Origin: an uncultured Bacteroidota bacterium
Lineage (GTDB): Bacteria; Bacteroidota; Bacteroidia; Chitinophagales; Chitinophagaceae
Assembly (NCBI GenBank): GCA_903938445.1
Contig: CAJADG010000035.1
Span: 1-48,134 of the forward strand
DNA length: 48,134 nt
Direction of reading: 5' to 3'
Of this stretch, positions 1 to 7,822 are shown piece by piece. The translations under genes and the position numbers were made by a program. How positions within the stretch are numbered: the first letter of the stretch is position 1; every line of letters starts with the position of its first letter. The notes under the pieces were generated by a model. It was given only the letters and a program-made list of their open reading frames with translations, was not told where the DNA came from and did not search any database.

Positions 1-252
1 TATTTCAGCGTTGGTATTTAAATGAATATAATTTTCAACATCGTTTTCATAAGATGTTTTAGAATGAAAACTTGTATTATTATCAAATAGTGATAAAGCA
101 ATTAATGCATTGGTGTATGAAAAAGATGCAGGTTGATTTAGATTCACTTTTTCAAATGAATAGATAGTTCCTGGGTAACTAAAGGCATTAAGTAATACCC
201 TAAAGGCTGATTGTGCGTCAAAAATAATATCAAATGCGGTTTCTTTTATCAT
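1..252 (-). CDS. phnH: PhnH, carbon-phosphorus lyase subunit (partial, 3' end outside window)
   Basis: This gene starts at the ATG at 252-250 on the minus strand and runs off the left edge, leaving 84 residues. The N-terminus reads FDAQSAFRVLLNAFSYPGTI, which matches the PhnH opening pattern (F-x-x-Q-x-x-F-R-x-(L/V)-(L/M)-(D/N)-A-(F/M)-x-x-P-G). PhnH is a structural subunit of the PhnGHIJ core complex that moves phosphonates onto ribose and cleaves the C-P bond in the cytosol. The start codon lies one base after the phnG stop, which suggests translational coupling. phnI, phnJ and the other subunits would be expected beyond the left edge; that cannot be seen here. Confidence 0.82.
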   Translation of the reverse strand, partial: MIKETAFDIIFDAQSAFRVLLNAFSYPGTIYSFEKVNLNQPASFSYTNALIALSLFDNNTSFHSKTSYENDVENYIHLNTNAEI

Positions 253-253
253 A

Positions 254-679
254 TTAATCTTGTTCCATAATTTTAAAATCAACTTTTGTTTTTAAAATTT
301 GATTATACTCTTCCATTTGATTTTTAATCAAAATAACTTTCTCATTTTCAATAAATGTTGATACCTGTTTTTGCATTGGATGTTCATTTAAATTCATGAT
401 AGCATCTAAAATAGCAATACAATAAGCTCTTTGAGGAGCATCGCCCATACAATAGCCGTATCCTATTTGCCCATCTATATTTAATTGACATTCAGTCATT
501 AAAACTTCTCCTAAATAAAAAGGTTGAAAATCTATTGAATCTTCTGCTTGAATCATTGTCATTGCCAATTTTGGCGCAATAATTGTTTCAATAGTTAAAG
601 TAGGCTCCAAATTGGATACAAATTCAACTAAATTATCTTGGGAACAATTACATAAAACTTCATCTATACCCATATTCAT
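254..679 (-). CDS. phnG: PhnG, carbon-phosphorus lyase subunit
   Basis: The product is about 141 residues, the usual PhnG length. Conserved features are the central stretch LGEVLMTECQLNIDGQIGYG followed by GDAPQRAYCIAILDAIM, which parallels the E. coli pattern (G-D-A-T-L-T-R-x-x-V-R-L ... G-R-D-x-x-H-A-E ... L-I-D-A-L-M), and a C-terminal VDF. I chose the ATG at 679 because the longer frame opens with TTG at 703; a second ATG lies at 673. PhnG is part of the cytosolic PhnGHIJ core complex. It sits immediately before phnH and is divergent from the EEP-phnN pair, so the 140-base gap at 680-819 must contain both promoters; I saw no clean consensus there. Confidence 0.85.
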   Translation of the reverse strand: MNMGIDEVLCNCSQDNLVEFVSNLEPTLTIETIIAPKLAMTMIQAEDSIDFQPFYLGEVLMTECQLNIDGQIGYGYCMGDAPQRAYCIAILDAIMNLNEHPMQKQVSTFIENEKVILIKNQMEEYNQILKTKVDFKIMEQD

Positions 680-819
680 GATTACTAGGCTTTTAAAAGT
701 CAAGTGCTTAAAGTTATAGAACCTATATTATCTGAATATTAACTTATCCAAAATTTAATACTAAGACAACACGACTTTTCTTGTATAAAGTTTAGAATTC
801 TTTTTCTTAGTATTTATTT

Positions 820-1602
820 ATGCCAATTTTAACTATTATATCAATCAATACCTGGAAAGGAGAAGACGCTTATGATATAAGAATGGAGTATTTGAGAAAA
901 CAATTACTTTCTTTGAATCCGGACATAATTTTAATGCAAGAATGTTTTGAAGCTCCTTCAATTGAAAAAGATACAATAAGTTATATAAATCAAGCTTTCA
1001 ATTATCATTTGGATTATATACAAGCAAGAGAAAAGTTCCGATCATTTGAAGGGTTTCCAGTTCATAGTTTTTCTAATATGGCAGTTTTAAGTAAACTCCC
1101 AATATTAAATAGCTATCATTATCCATTACCAATGTCTGATGGCGATGATATGAGATTTGGACAAGAAATTGAGTTTTTTCTTGAAAATGGAAAAACAGCT
1201 ATTTTGACAAATGTTCATCTTACACATCTGAACCAGAAAGAGTTGGTAAGAATGGAACAAATTAAAAAAATTACGGAAAGAGTAAAGCTAAATACGACTA
1301 AACTAAATATAATTGGTGGTGATTTTAACACAACATTTTATTCTTCAGAAATTCAATATTTTATCAAGGAGCTTAATGCAATAGAAACTTTTTCTCATTT
1401 AAATCCAAATACAAAACATAGCACATTAGTTGAAGGGCAGCTTAAAGGAGTTGATATAGGAGTTGATTTCATATTTTTAAATAATACTTTAAGACAATTT
1501 AAATTACAACAAGCAAAAACTTGTATCAATGAGCCTATACCTACTCAATATGGATTTGCAAGTGATCATTTTGGAATGTTATTAAAAATTGAATATGCCT
1601 AA
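820..1602 (+). CDS. Endonuclease/exonuclease/phosphatase (EEP) superfamily hydrolase
   Basis: This 260-residue protein has no signal peptide and should be cytosolic. EEP-fold catalytic positions are visible: N10 in SINTW, E41 in MQECFE, H133 in NVHLTH, D168 and N170 in GGDFN, D216, and the terminal D249-H250 pair in ASDHFG. The family is a Mg-dependent set of phosphomonoesterases and phosphodiesterases (nucleases, sphingomyelinases, inositol phosphatases); the substrate cannot be read from sequence. Its stop codon overlaps the start of phnN by 8 bases and it is divergent from phnG. The context therefore points to a phosphonate-derived phosphoester as substrate, possibly the ribosyl cyclic phosphate made by C-P lyase (inference). 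Confidence 0.8.
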   Translation: MPILTIISINTWKGEDAYDIRMEYLRKQLLSLNPDIILMQECFEAPSIEKDTISYINQAFNYHLDYIQAREKFRSFEGFPVHSFSNMAVLSKLPILNSYHYPLPMSDGDDMRFGQEIEFFLENGKTAILTNVHLTHLNQKELVRMEQIKKITERVKLNTTKLNIIGGDFNTTFYSSEIQYFIKELNAIETFSHLNPNTKHSTLVEGQLKGVDIGVDFIFLNNTLRQFKLQQAKTCINEPIPTQYGFASDHFGMLLKIEYA

Positions 1603-2149
1603 AGGAAGTATATTTTATATAGTTGGATCTTCAGGAGTGGGTAAGGATTCGATAATAAATCAAATAAAAACTAAATTAACTTTTGAAAATAAATTTGTAT
1701 TTGCAAAAAGATTCATTACTAGACCTAATGTAGATGGAAATGAAATTCATATTTCGTTAAGCAAAGAAAGTTTTGAAAATAGGTTAAATAAAAATTTATT
1801 TGCACTTCATTGGGAAGCACATGATAATTTATATGGAATTGGAATTGAGTTAGAGTATTGGATTGACAATGGATACAATGTAATTGTTAATGGTTCGAGG
1901 GAATATCTAGAAGTAGCAAAAACAAAATATCCAAAACTTAAAGCAATTTTAATTGATGCTGAAAAATCCGTTATTTATGAAAGGCTCATTGGTAGAAAAA
2001 GAGAATCGAAAGATTTAATCGAAGAAAGAATAAACCGAAATAATAGGTTTCAAAACATGAAATTTGATATAGTTATAAAAAATGAATCCACTATTGAAAC
2101 AGCAGTGGATTCACTTTTATTTTATATCAACAAAACTAATACTGTTTAA
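1595..2149 (+). CDS. phnN: PhnN, ribose 1,5-bisphosphate phosphokinase
   Basis: The product is 184 residues with a P-loop GSSGVGKDS at residues 11-19, in which the KDS ending is typical of PhnN rather than guanylate kinase. PhnN phosphorylates ribose 1,5-bisphosphate to PRPP, the last salvage step after C-P lyase. A TTG at 1589 would add two residues, but the ATG at 1595 is preferred. That ATG lies inside the end of the EEP gene (8-base overlap), so the two are translationally coupled. The 3' end overlaps the convergent PHP gene by 14 bases, and a strong inverted repeat sits inside its last 70 bases. Some guanylate-kinase-like proteins look similar, but the neighbouring phnG and phnH favour PhnN. 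Confidence 0.85.
   Translation: MPKGSIFYIVGSSGVGKDSIINQIKTKLTFENKFVFAKRFITRPNVDGNEIHISLSKESFENRLNKNLFALHWEAHDNLYGIGIELEYWIDNGYNVIVNGSREYLEVAKTKYPKLKAILIDAEKSVIYERLIGRKRESKDLIEERINRNNRFQNMKFDIVIKNESTIETAVDSLLFYINKTNTV
2083..2113. terminator. Perfect 10-bp inverted repeat, likely bidirectional terminator inside phnN
   Basis: TGAATCCACT (2083-2092) and AGTGGATTCA (2104-2113) form a perfect 10-bp stem with an 11-base loop. On the minus strand the stem is followed directly by TTTTTT, starting about 23 bases past the stop of the PHP gene, so it has the form of an intrinsic terminator for that gene. On the plus strand the stem is followed by CTTTTATTTTAT, still inside phnN. Confidence 0.7.
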
Positions 2150-3266
2150 CCTGAATTATTTTCGTTACAAAAGGATGTGTTTCTGGAGTATTTACTGCAT
2201 TTAAAACACTAAATTTCCAATCAAATTGATTTAATTTTTCCCTTGTTCTAAAATTAAGTGTAACCGTTTCTTTACCTGGTATTTGAATGATATCAGTAGA
2301 TTCCACTAAACTAAATTTACTTTGATTTTGTAAAATAAAATCACAAGATGAATTATTAGCAACTACAACAGATAATACTAATGATTTTGGCTCATAAAAT
2401 GCAGATTTAATTTCAAGACATGCATTTATTAAAGGAATCAATAAACTATCTCTTCCGATTAATGTATTGTCATAGTGCACTACCGTTCTATGGTCAAAAA
2501 GCGCAGATTTAATATTATCAATTTTTCTATCTTTTGAAAAAACGAGCGTAATAGGACGATGGCCTTTTGCATTCATTTTATAATCCCAATCAATTAAACC
2601 GTGTACATCACTTGTTCCCATAAGGGTTAAGTTTTTGTCAAAAGCAATTTGTAAAGCTTCTTTGGAGAAGGTATGCGTGTTTACAATTTCAATACCATGT
2701 ACATAATTGCTATCCATAAGTTGTTTATTAACATCATATAAATAACTTATGTTATCATTTTTAGGCGTTTCATATGGATGATTCCAAAAAACGAATGCGT
2801 GTTGACGATTGGCTTCTCTGAATGATTCTTTATAATCATTAGCCAATAATTTATTTGCATCCTCAATAAAAATTGCATTGCTATGACCAGGAGGCATTGT
2901 TCTAGTAATTTCAGATCCTTTTATAATTACTAAGCTATGGTCTTTAGCTTCTTTTAAAGCAATTTGAAATGATCTATTTCGATCTTTATGAGGAATATCA
3001 CCTAAATGTGGTTGATATTCTAGATGCTCTGTTAGTGATATTGCATCTAAATTATCCATCAAAGCTTCTCTTACACGGATACTTGGCCACACGTCTCCAT
3101 CTGAAAAAACAGTATGTTGATGAAAATCACATTTTAAAGTTTCATATCCTGGTATATTTGGAAATTGCAAACTTGTACCTAATGCATGAGAATGTTGACC
3201 CTCTTGTGCTAAGACACTTATTCCAACCATGCATAATATATGCACAGTAACTATTATCTTTTTCAT
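2136..3266 (-). CDS. Secreted PHP-domain phosphodiesterase (Sb-PDE-like)
   Basis: This 376-residue protein begins with a signal peptide (MKKIIVTVHILCMVGISVLA, cleaved near residue 20), so it is exported. The PHP metal ligands are in order: H49-x-H51 in DFHQHT, E80-H81 in TEH, E119 in GSEI, H128 in GHSN, H163 in NHP, and D220-x-H222 in TSDVHG. A C-terminal region of about 120 residues looks like a beta-rich accessory domain. Exported PHP proteins of this layout resemble the Sphingobium phosphodiesterase (Sb-PDE) family, which hydrolyses organophosphate diesters; this is family recognition from memory. It lies 14 bases downstream of the small acidic gene, probably in one operon. Export makes a role on cytosolic C-P lyase intermediates unlikely. 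Confidence 0.8.
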   Translation of the reverse strand: MKKIIVTVHILCMVGISVLAQEGQHSHALGTSLQFPNIPGYETLKCDFHQHTVFSDGDVWPSIRVREALMDNLDAISLTEHLEYQPHLGDIPHKDRNRSFQIALKEAKDHSLVIIKGSEITRTMPPGHSNAIFIEDANKLLANDYKESFREANRQHAFVFWNHPYETPKNDNISYLYDVNKQLMDSNYVHGIEIVNTHTFSKEALQIAFDKNLTLMGTSDVHGLIDWDYKMNAKGHRPITLVFSKDRKIDNIKSALFDHRTVVHYDNTLIGRDSLLIPLINACLEIKSAFYEPKSLVLSVVVANNSSCDFILQNQSKFSLVESTDIIQIPGKETVTLNFRTREKLNQFDWKFSVLNAVNTPETHPFVTKIIQVKQY

Positions 3267-3280
3267 TAATTGTAGGTTTT

Positions 3281-3544
3281 TTAGTCTTCGAAATCTTCAA
3301 AATCGTCATCATCATCTTCGAACAATACATCGTATTCTTCAGACTTTTCATCACTTAATTCTTCGATGATATCAAAAATTTCATCGTTTAATTTTTTCCA
3401 GATAAAGGTTTCAACATCTTCATGTATTAAAATTAATACACAAAGGTCTGTTTTCATGATGGGTTCTACTAATAATACATTATCTCCATCAAATTCATTG
3501 ATTAGATATCTTTTATCTAATTCCAAATCATTAAATACTGGCAT
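3281..3544 (-). CDS. Small acidic protein with poly-Asp tail, unknown function
   Basis: This is an 87-residue protein starting at the ATG at 3544 (MPVFNDLELDKRY); the longer frame would need TTG. The N-terminal two thirds look like a small mixed alpha/beta domain. The C-terminal third is extremely acidic and ends EDDDDDFEDFED. There is no signal peptide, membrane segment or cysteine. It is 14 bases upstream of the secreted PHP phosphodiesterase on the same strand, so co-transcription is likely. An acidic tail could bind divalent metal or a basic partner, but I do not recognise the family. Coding status is supported by the clean ATG start and the tight spacing. Confidence 0.6.
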   Translation of the reverse strand: MPVFNDLELDKRYLINEFDGDNVLLVEPIMKTDLCVLILIHEDVETFIWKKLNDEIFDIIEELSDEKSEEYDVLFEDDDDDFEDFED

Positions 3545-3629
3545 AAGATTAAATTTTAAATACAATATAGATCAAACAGGTTACCTTATTATTAAATCCC
3601 TAAAATCTGGTATTATTTAATTGTGAAAT

Positions 3630-4148
3630 TTAATTTTGTTGAAATCTATCTTCAACTTGTATTAAGTGTGTATTTTGTTCATATTGAATAGAAGTATAAT
3701 TATCTCCATCTAAATTATTCATAAATAATATAAATAGCATTTCGTAGTAGTTTACAAAAATGTCAAAGGCATATTCAAATATTGGAAGATATATATTTTC
3801 ATCATAGCCGTACAAATAATCTATTGTTTTTATAAAATCAATTAAAACTACACTTCCGTTACTATAATGACTTTTTCTATAATCTAATCTTAATTTTTCT
3901 TTATATTCCTTTTTGTTTAATTTCTTTTTAATACTATAATAAACAATGGTATCAACGATTTCTTGAAAGCACTGTTCAATTTGCCCTCTAGATTTTAAAT
4001 AACTTAAAATATTTTCTTTTTGTATATCGCTTGGATATTTTTTTGAATAATCTTTAATATAATAATTAATCACACCAATGAATGCATCATTTAATAAAGA
4101 AAATTTGTTTAATTCTATTTTGCATTGATGTTTTGAAATCTTCCACAT
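3630..4148 (-). CDS. Hypothetical protein, unrecognised family
   Basis: The product is 172 residues from the ATG at 4148 (MWKISKHQCKIELN); the longer frame starts with TTG. It is rich in Lys, Asn, Tyr and Ile, is predicted largely helical, and has an aromatic, hydrophobic stretch near residues 122-147 that may be buried or membrane-touching. There is no signal peptide and no motif I recognise. It lies 85 bases upstream of the acidic-protein gene on the same strand and is divergent from the TonB receptor at 4301. The very AT-rich codon use resembles the neighbouring phn genes. Confidence 0.5.
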   Translation of the reverse strand: MWKISKHQCKIELNKFSLLNDAFIGVINYYIKDYSKKYPSDIQKENILSYLKSRGQIEQCFQEIVDTIVYYSIKKKLNKKEYKEKLRLDYRKSHYSNGSVVLIDFIKTIDYLYGYDENIYLPIFEYAFDIFVNYYEMLFILFMNNLDGDNYTSIQYEQNTHLIQVEDRFQQN

Positions 4149-4270
4149 GTTTTTTTTCAAAATTAGATTCAAAATAATTTTCAAGAGATTAACTCTTCAT
4201 TAAATATAATTTTATTAAAGAGTTAATAATAGAGTAACATTAGCAAATGACAAATACATATTTCTAGTAC

Positions 4271-4278
4271 TAATTTTG
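4271..4278 (+). promoter_or_regulatory. Putative -7 element of the TonB receptor gene
   Basis: TAATTTTG matches the Bacteroidota -7 consensus TAnnTTTG and lies 22 bases before the ATG at 4301. I see no good TTTG at the -33 position, so the promoter may need an activator. Confidence 0.45.
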
Positions 4279-4300
4279 TTAAATAATTTAAAAATTAATC

Positions 4301-7300
4301 ATGAAAAAGATTTTAAAGCAAGCTTTCAGTTTGTTCCTATTGATTTTCATTACTTTCTTGAATGTTAATGCACAAGAAACAACATCGGAAATTCAAGGTA
4401 CTGTATCCACACAAAAACAAATTTTATCTGGAGCTTCTGTAGTTGCAATTCATACACCAACCGGAACTACTTATAAAACTACTACACGTCAAGATGGCCG
4501 TTATAATTTACCAAACTTAAAAATTGGCGGTCCCTATAAAGTAACTGTCACTTATGTTGGATATAATACTGATGCTGAAGATGGCATTATTTTAACAGTG
4601 GGACAATCATATAAACAAAATTTTATTTTAAGTGAAAACACAAATTCTTTAAAAGAAGTTATTGTTAAATCAACGAATGATAAAAACTTTAATAGTAACC
4701 GTAATGGTTCTCAAGAATTAATAACTCGAAACCAGTTAGATCGTTTACCAACAATTAATCGTTCTATTCAAGACTTTGTGAAATTAGAACCAACTGCTAA
4801 TGGTCTAAATATTGGTGGAAGAAGTAACCAGTATAACAATATGACAATTGATGGAGCTAACTTTAATAACTCATTTGGATTGTCTTCTTTATTAGGAGGT
4901 CAAACCAATGCACAACCAGTTTCATTAGAAGCTATTGAACAAATTCAAGTGAATGTGTCTCCTTATGATGTTAAATTAGGTGGTTTTGCTGGTGCTGGTA
5001 TCAATACCATTACAAAGAGTGGTACCAACCAATTTAAGGGTACTTTTTATCAGTACATGAAAAATCAGGACAACCAAGGTTATGCAGTGGGACCAACTAC
5101 ACTTGCAAAAACTCCATTCACTTATTCTATCAAAGGAATTTCATTAGGTGGTCCAATTATTAAAAATAAATTATTCTTCTTTGTAAGTGCTGAACAAGTT
5201 AGACAAGATGCACCTGCTACTACTTTATTAGCATCTGATGCGAATCATGCTGCTGGTGGAGTTTACTCTCAAGCAAATGCGGACACGTTAACTGCTTTAG
5301 CTAACTTTTTAAAGTCCAAGTTTAATTATGATCCAGGTGCCTTCCAGAATTATTCTTTCCAAACCTATTCTGATAAAGTAACTGCAAAATTAGATTGGAA
5401 TATTAATAGCACTAATACTTTCACATTAAAGTATAACTATTTAAAATCATTTGCAGATCAATTTGCTTCAGGTTCAAGACCAGGGGCTGGACAAGTTTCA
5501 GGTGGTCAACCAGGTACCTACTCCATGCCATTTTTTGGTAGTGGTTACGTAATTAATAATAACTTTAATATCTTAATTGGTGAGTTAAATACTAGATTCA
5601 GCAATAAGTTAAATAATAAGTTGCAAATTGGTTATACTGCTTTGAGAGATTACAGAAGTCCACATTCAACCAATGCTACTTTTCCTTTAGTGGACATTTT
5701 GAACAATGGAAATATCTATACAACATTTGGTTATGAGCCATATACATATAATAACAAGTTAAATACAGATGTATTTCAATTCAATGATATCTTAACTTAT
5801 TATAAGGATGCGCACGAAATCACTATTGGTACACAAAATTCTTATAAAAAATATCAAAATGCATTTGCTCCAGGTTACCAAGGTGGCTATCAATTTAATA
5901 GCTTAACTGATTTTTATAATTCAGTAAATAATGGAGCTGCAAATGCCAAATCTTATTACTTACAATATTCAGCATTACCTGGTGGTGAATTCCCTTGGGC
6001 ATATGCAGGTTCTACTGAATTGTCTCAATTTATCCAAGACAAATGGAGAGTAAGCCCTGAGTTCACTTTAACTTATGGTTTAAGATTAGATGAAACAATT
6101 TATAAGCAAGCAATGACGGATAATCCTTATTTTGATGCATTGACTTTTGCAAATGGAGCAACTTATAATATTGGAAAAGCACCAACAAATAATGTGTTGG
6201 TTTCTCCTAGAATTGGTTTTAACTGGAATCCTAAAGGAGACAAAACTTTACAAGTAAGAGGTGGAACAGGTGTTTTTGCAGGACCTCCACCATTTGTGTG
6301 GATCTCCAACCAAGCATCAAATAATGGTATTCAATTTGGATCATTCACAGTTGCAAATAAAGCATTTAATGTAGATCCAAATGCTTATAAGCCAACAGCA
6401 GGCGCTGCAAATACTTCATATAGTACAGCATTGGTAGCAAGTAATTTTAAATATCCAACTGCATGGAAATCAACATTAGCGGTTGATAAAAAATTAGATA
6501 ATGGTTGGGTAGTTGGCGCTGAATTTAATTACACACAAGACATTAATGCTGTGTATTATTCTAATATCAACTTAAATGAAACGAATGGTTTCCAATTAGC
6601 AGGCGCAGATACAAGAACACGCTACTTAACTTCAGTTGCTAATACCAATAAATACTACTACGGAACAACATTAGCAAATCCAAACATTGGTAATGCGATC
6701 TTAATGAGCAATACCAACCAAGGATATGTAAGTACTTTTACTGTAAAAGCACAAAAGAATACTGAAAATCTAAGTTATGGTGTTGCTTATACGCGTTCTA
6801 TAGCTAAAAATACTGCAGAAGGTGGTTCTACTGCATCTTCATTATGGAGTGCAGGCGCAGTTTCAACTCAGGATCCAAATGCAGCAAACTTAGGATTGGC
6901 TTCTTATTATATTCCAAACAGAGTAGTAGCTAATTTCTCATACAGATTTAATGAGGGTAAATATTTAGCAACTACAATTGGCGCTATTTACGAATTGGTA
7001 AACAATGGTACTGCTTCTTATGTAATTAATGGAGACTTAAATGGAGACGGAAATACAGGTAATGACTTAATGTTTATTCCAAGAGCTGCTTCAGATATTA
7101 ATTTAGTAAAAGTAGGTTCAGGTGGTTTAGGTACTGGGACTGCGGGTGTTACTGATACAAGAACTGCAGCACAAATTTGGTCACAATTAGATGCATTTAT
7201 TTCTAACTCAACGTATTTAAATCCAAGAAGAGGATCTTACGCTGAAAGAAATGGAGTTGTTTTACCTTATTTAAGTAGAATGGATATCAATGTAACTCAA

Positions 7301-7579
7301 GATTTTAAAATTAAAGTGGGGACGCAAATGCATACCGTTAAATTATCTTATGATTTAATCAATGCGGGTAACTTCTTTATTAGAGATTGGGGTGTAGTTA
7401 AAATTCCTACTGTAACTAACTTCTTGAAATATGAAGGTTTAGGTGCAGATGGAAAAACTCCTTCATTCTCATTCCCATTCCAAACAGGTACTACACCATT
7501 TACACAGCCATTTCAGAATTCAACAAGTATCGCTTCAAGATGGCAAATGCAAATTGGTATAAAATATTTGTTTAATTAA
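4301..7579 (+). CDS. Oar-like TonB-dependent outer-membrane receptor
   Basis: This 1092-residue protein has a signal peptide ending near NVNAQ (residue 25), a carboxypeptidase-regulatory-like beta-sandwich domain (about 30-115, with GTTYKTTTRQDGRYNLPNLK), a TonB plug domain (about 125-240, with GGRSNQYNNMTIDGA near 172) and a long 22-strand-type barrel to the C-terminal KYLFN. It lacks the SusC signature and has no SusD directly downstream, so it fits the Oar-type receptors common in Bacteroidota. The substrate is unknown. It lies between the phn/phosphodiesterase cluster and the SusCD-GDPD genes. Its own -7 box and a strong terminator make it a single-gene transcription unit. Confidence 0.88.
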   Translation: MKKILKQAFSLFLLIFITFLNVNAQETTSEIQGTVSTQKQILSGASVVAIHTPTGTTYKTTTRQDGRYNLPNLKIGGPYKVTVTYVGYNTDAEDGIILTVGQSYKQNFILSENTNSLKEVIVKSTNDKNFNSNRNGSQELITRNQLDRLPTINRSIQDFVKLEPTANGLNIGGRSNQYNNMTIDGANFNNSFGLSSLLGGQTNAQPVSLEAIEQIQVNVSPYDVKLGGFAGAGINTITKSGTNQFKGTFYQYMKNQDNQGYAVGPTTLAKTPFTYSIKGISLGGPIIKNKLFFFVSAEQVRQDAPATTLLASDANHAAGGVYSQANADTLTALANFLKSKFNYDPGAFQNYSFQTYSDKVTAKLDWNINSTNTFTLKYNYLKSFADQFASGSRPGAGQVSGGQPGTYSMPFFGSGYVINNNFNILIGELNTRFSNKLNNKLQIGYTALRDYRSPHSTNATFPLVDILNNGNIYTTFGYEPYTYNNKLNTDVFQFNDILTYYKDAHEITIGTQNSYKKYQNAFAPGYQGGYQFNSLTDFYNSVNNGAANAKSYYLQYSALPGGEFPWAYAGSTELSQFIQDKWRVSPEFTLTYGLRLDETIYKQAMTDNPYFDALTFANGATYNIGKAPTNNVLVSPRIGFNWNPKGDKTLQVRGGTGVFAGPPPFVWISNQASNNGIQFGSFTVANKAFNVDPNAYKPTAGAANTSYSTALVASNFKYPTAWKSTLAVDKKLDNGWVVGAEFNYTQDINAVYYSNINLNETNGFQLAGADTRTRYLTSVANTNKYYYGTTLANPNIGNAILMSNTNQGYVSTFTVKAQKNTENLSYGVAYTRSIAKNTAEGGSTASSLWSAGAVSTQDPNAANLGLASYYIPNRVVANFSYRFNEGKYLATTIGAIYELVNNGTASYVINGDLNGDGNTGNDLMFIPRAASDINLVKVGSGGLGTGTAGVTDTRTAAQIWSQLDAFISNSTYLNPRRGSYAERNGVVLPYLSRMDINVTQDFKIKVGTQMHTVKLSYDLINAGNFFIRDWGVVKIPTVTNFLKYEGLGADGKTPSFSFPFQTGTTPFTQPFQNSTSIASRWQMQIGIKYLFN

Positions 7580-7600
7580 TTACACTAAAATATTTTAATA

Positions 7601-7629
7601 AAAATGCCTTCCATTTGGAAGGCATTTTT
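7601..7629 (+). terminator. Intrinsic terminator after the TonB receptor gene
   Basis: AAAATGCCTTCC (7601-7612), a 4-base loop, then GGAAGGCATTTTT. This is a 12-bp stem running into a T-tract, starting 21 bases after the stop codon. Confidence 0.88.
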
Positions 7630-7675
7630 ATTTCGTTCACTTTTTTTGATACTAATAATTCTTTTGTTTAAACAA

Positions 7676-7719
7676 CTAAATGTTACCAAATTGTATAGCA
7701 TCTAATTACCTAAATGTTA
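7676..7719 (+). repeat. Direct repeat CTAAATGTTA upstream of susC-like gene
   Basis: CTAAATGTTA occurs at 7676-7685 and again at 7710-7719, 34 bases apart (about three helical turns), and a looser TTAATGTTT follows at 7752-7760. The copies lie 104-147 bases before the SusC start, so they could be binding sites for an activator. A similar word in reverse, GTAACATTAG, is at 4234-4243 before the other TonB receptor. The regulator is unknown. Confidence 0.35.
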
Positions 7720-7822
7720 ACTACAAAAATGAAAAAATGATTAATAGTTTGTTAATGTTTGCTAAAATATTTTGTTAAAATTCAAATCTAATTTAGCGTT
7801 TCAAAATCGAAAATATATATTT

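Noticed and set aside
2969..3620. Plus-strand frames of 93 and 84 codons antisense to the PHP and acidic genes
   Set aside because: They mirror minus-strand codons, share no family features and overlap better-supported genes.
7740..7780. Promoter for the SusC-like gene (TTTG repeats and ATATTTTG)
   Set aside because: The -7 candidate has two mismatches and the spacing to TTTG is 15-16 rather than 19-21.
7772..7822. Upstream TTG start for the SusC-like protein
   Set aside because: It would put 17 polar and basic residues before the signal peptide; the ATG at 7823 gives a normal exported protein.
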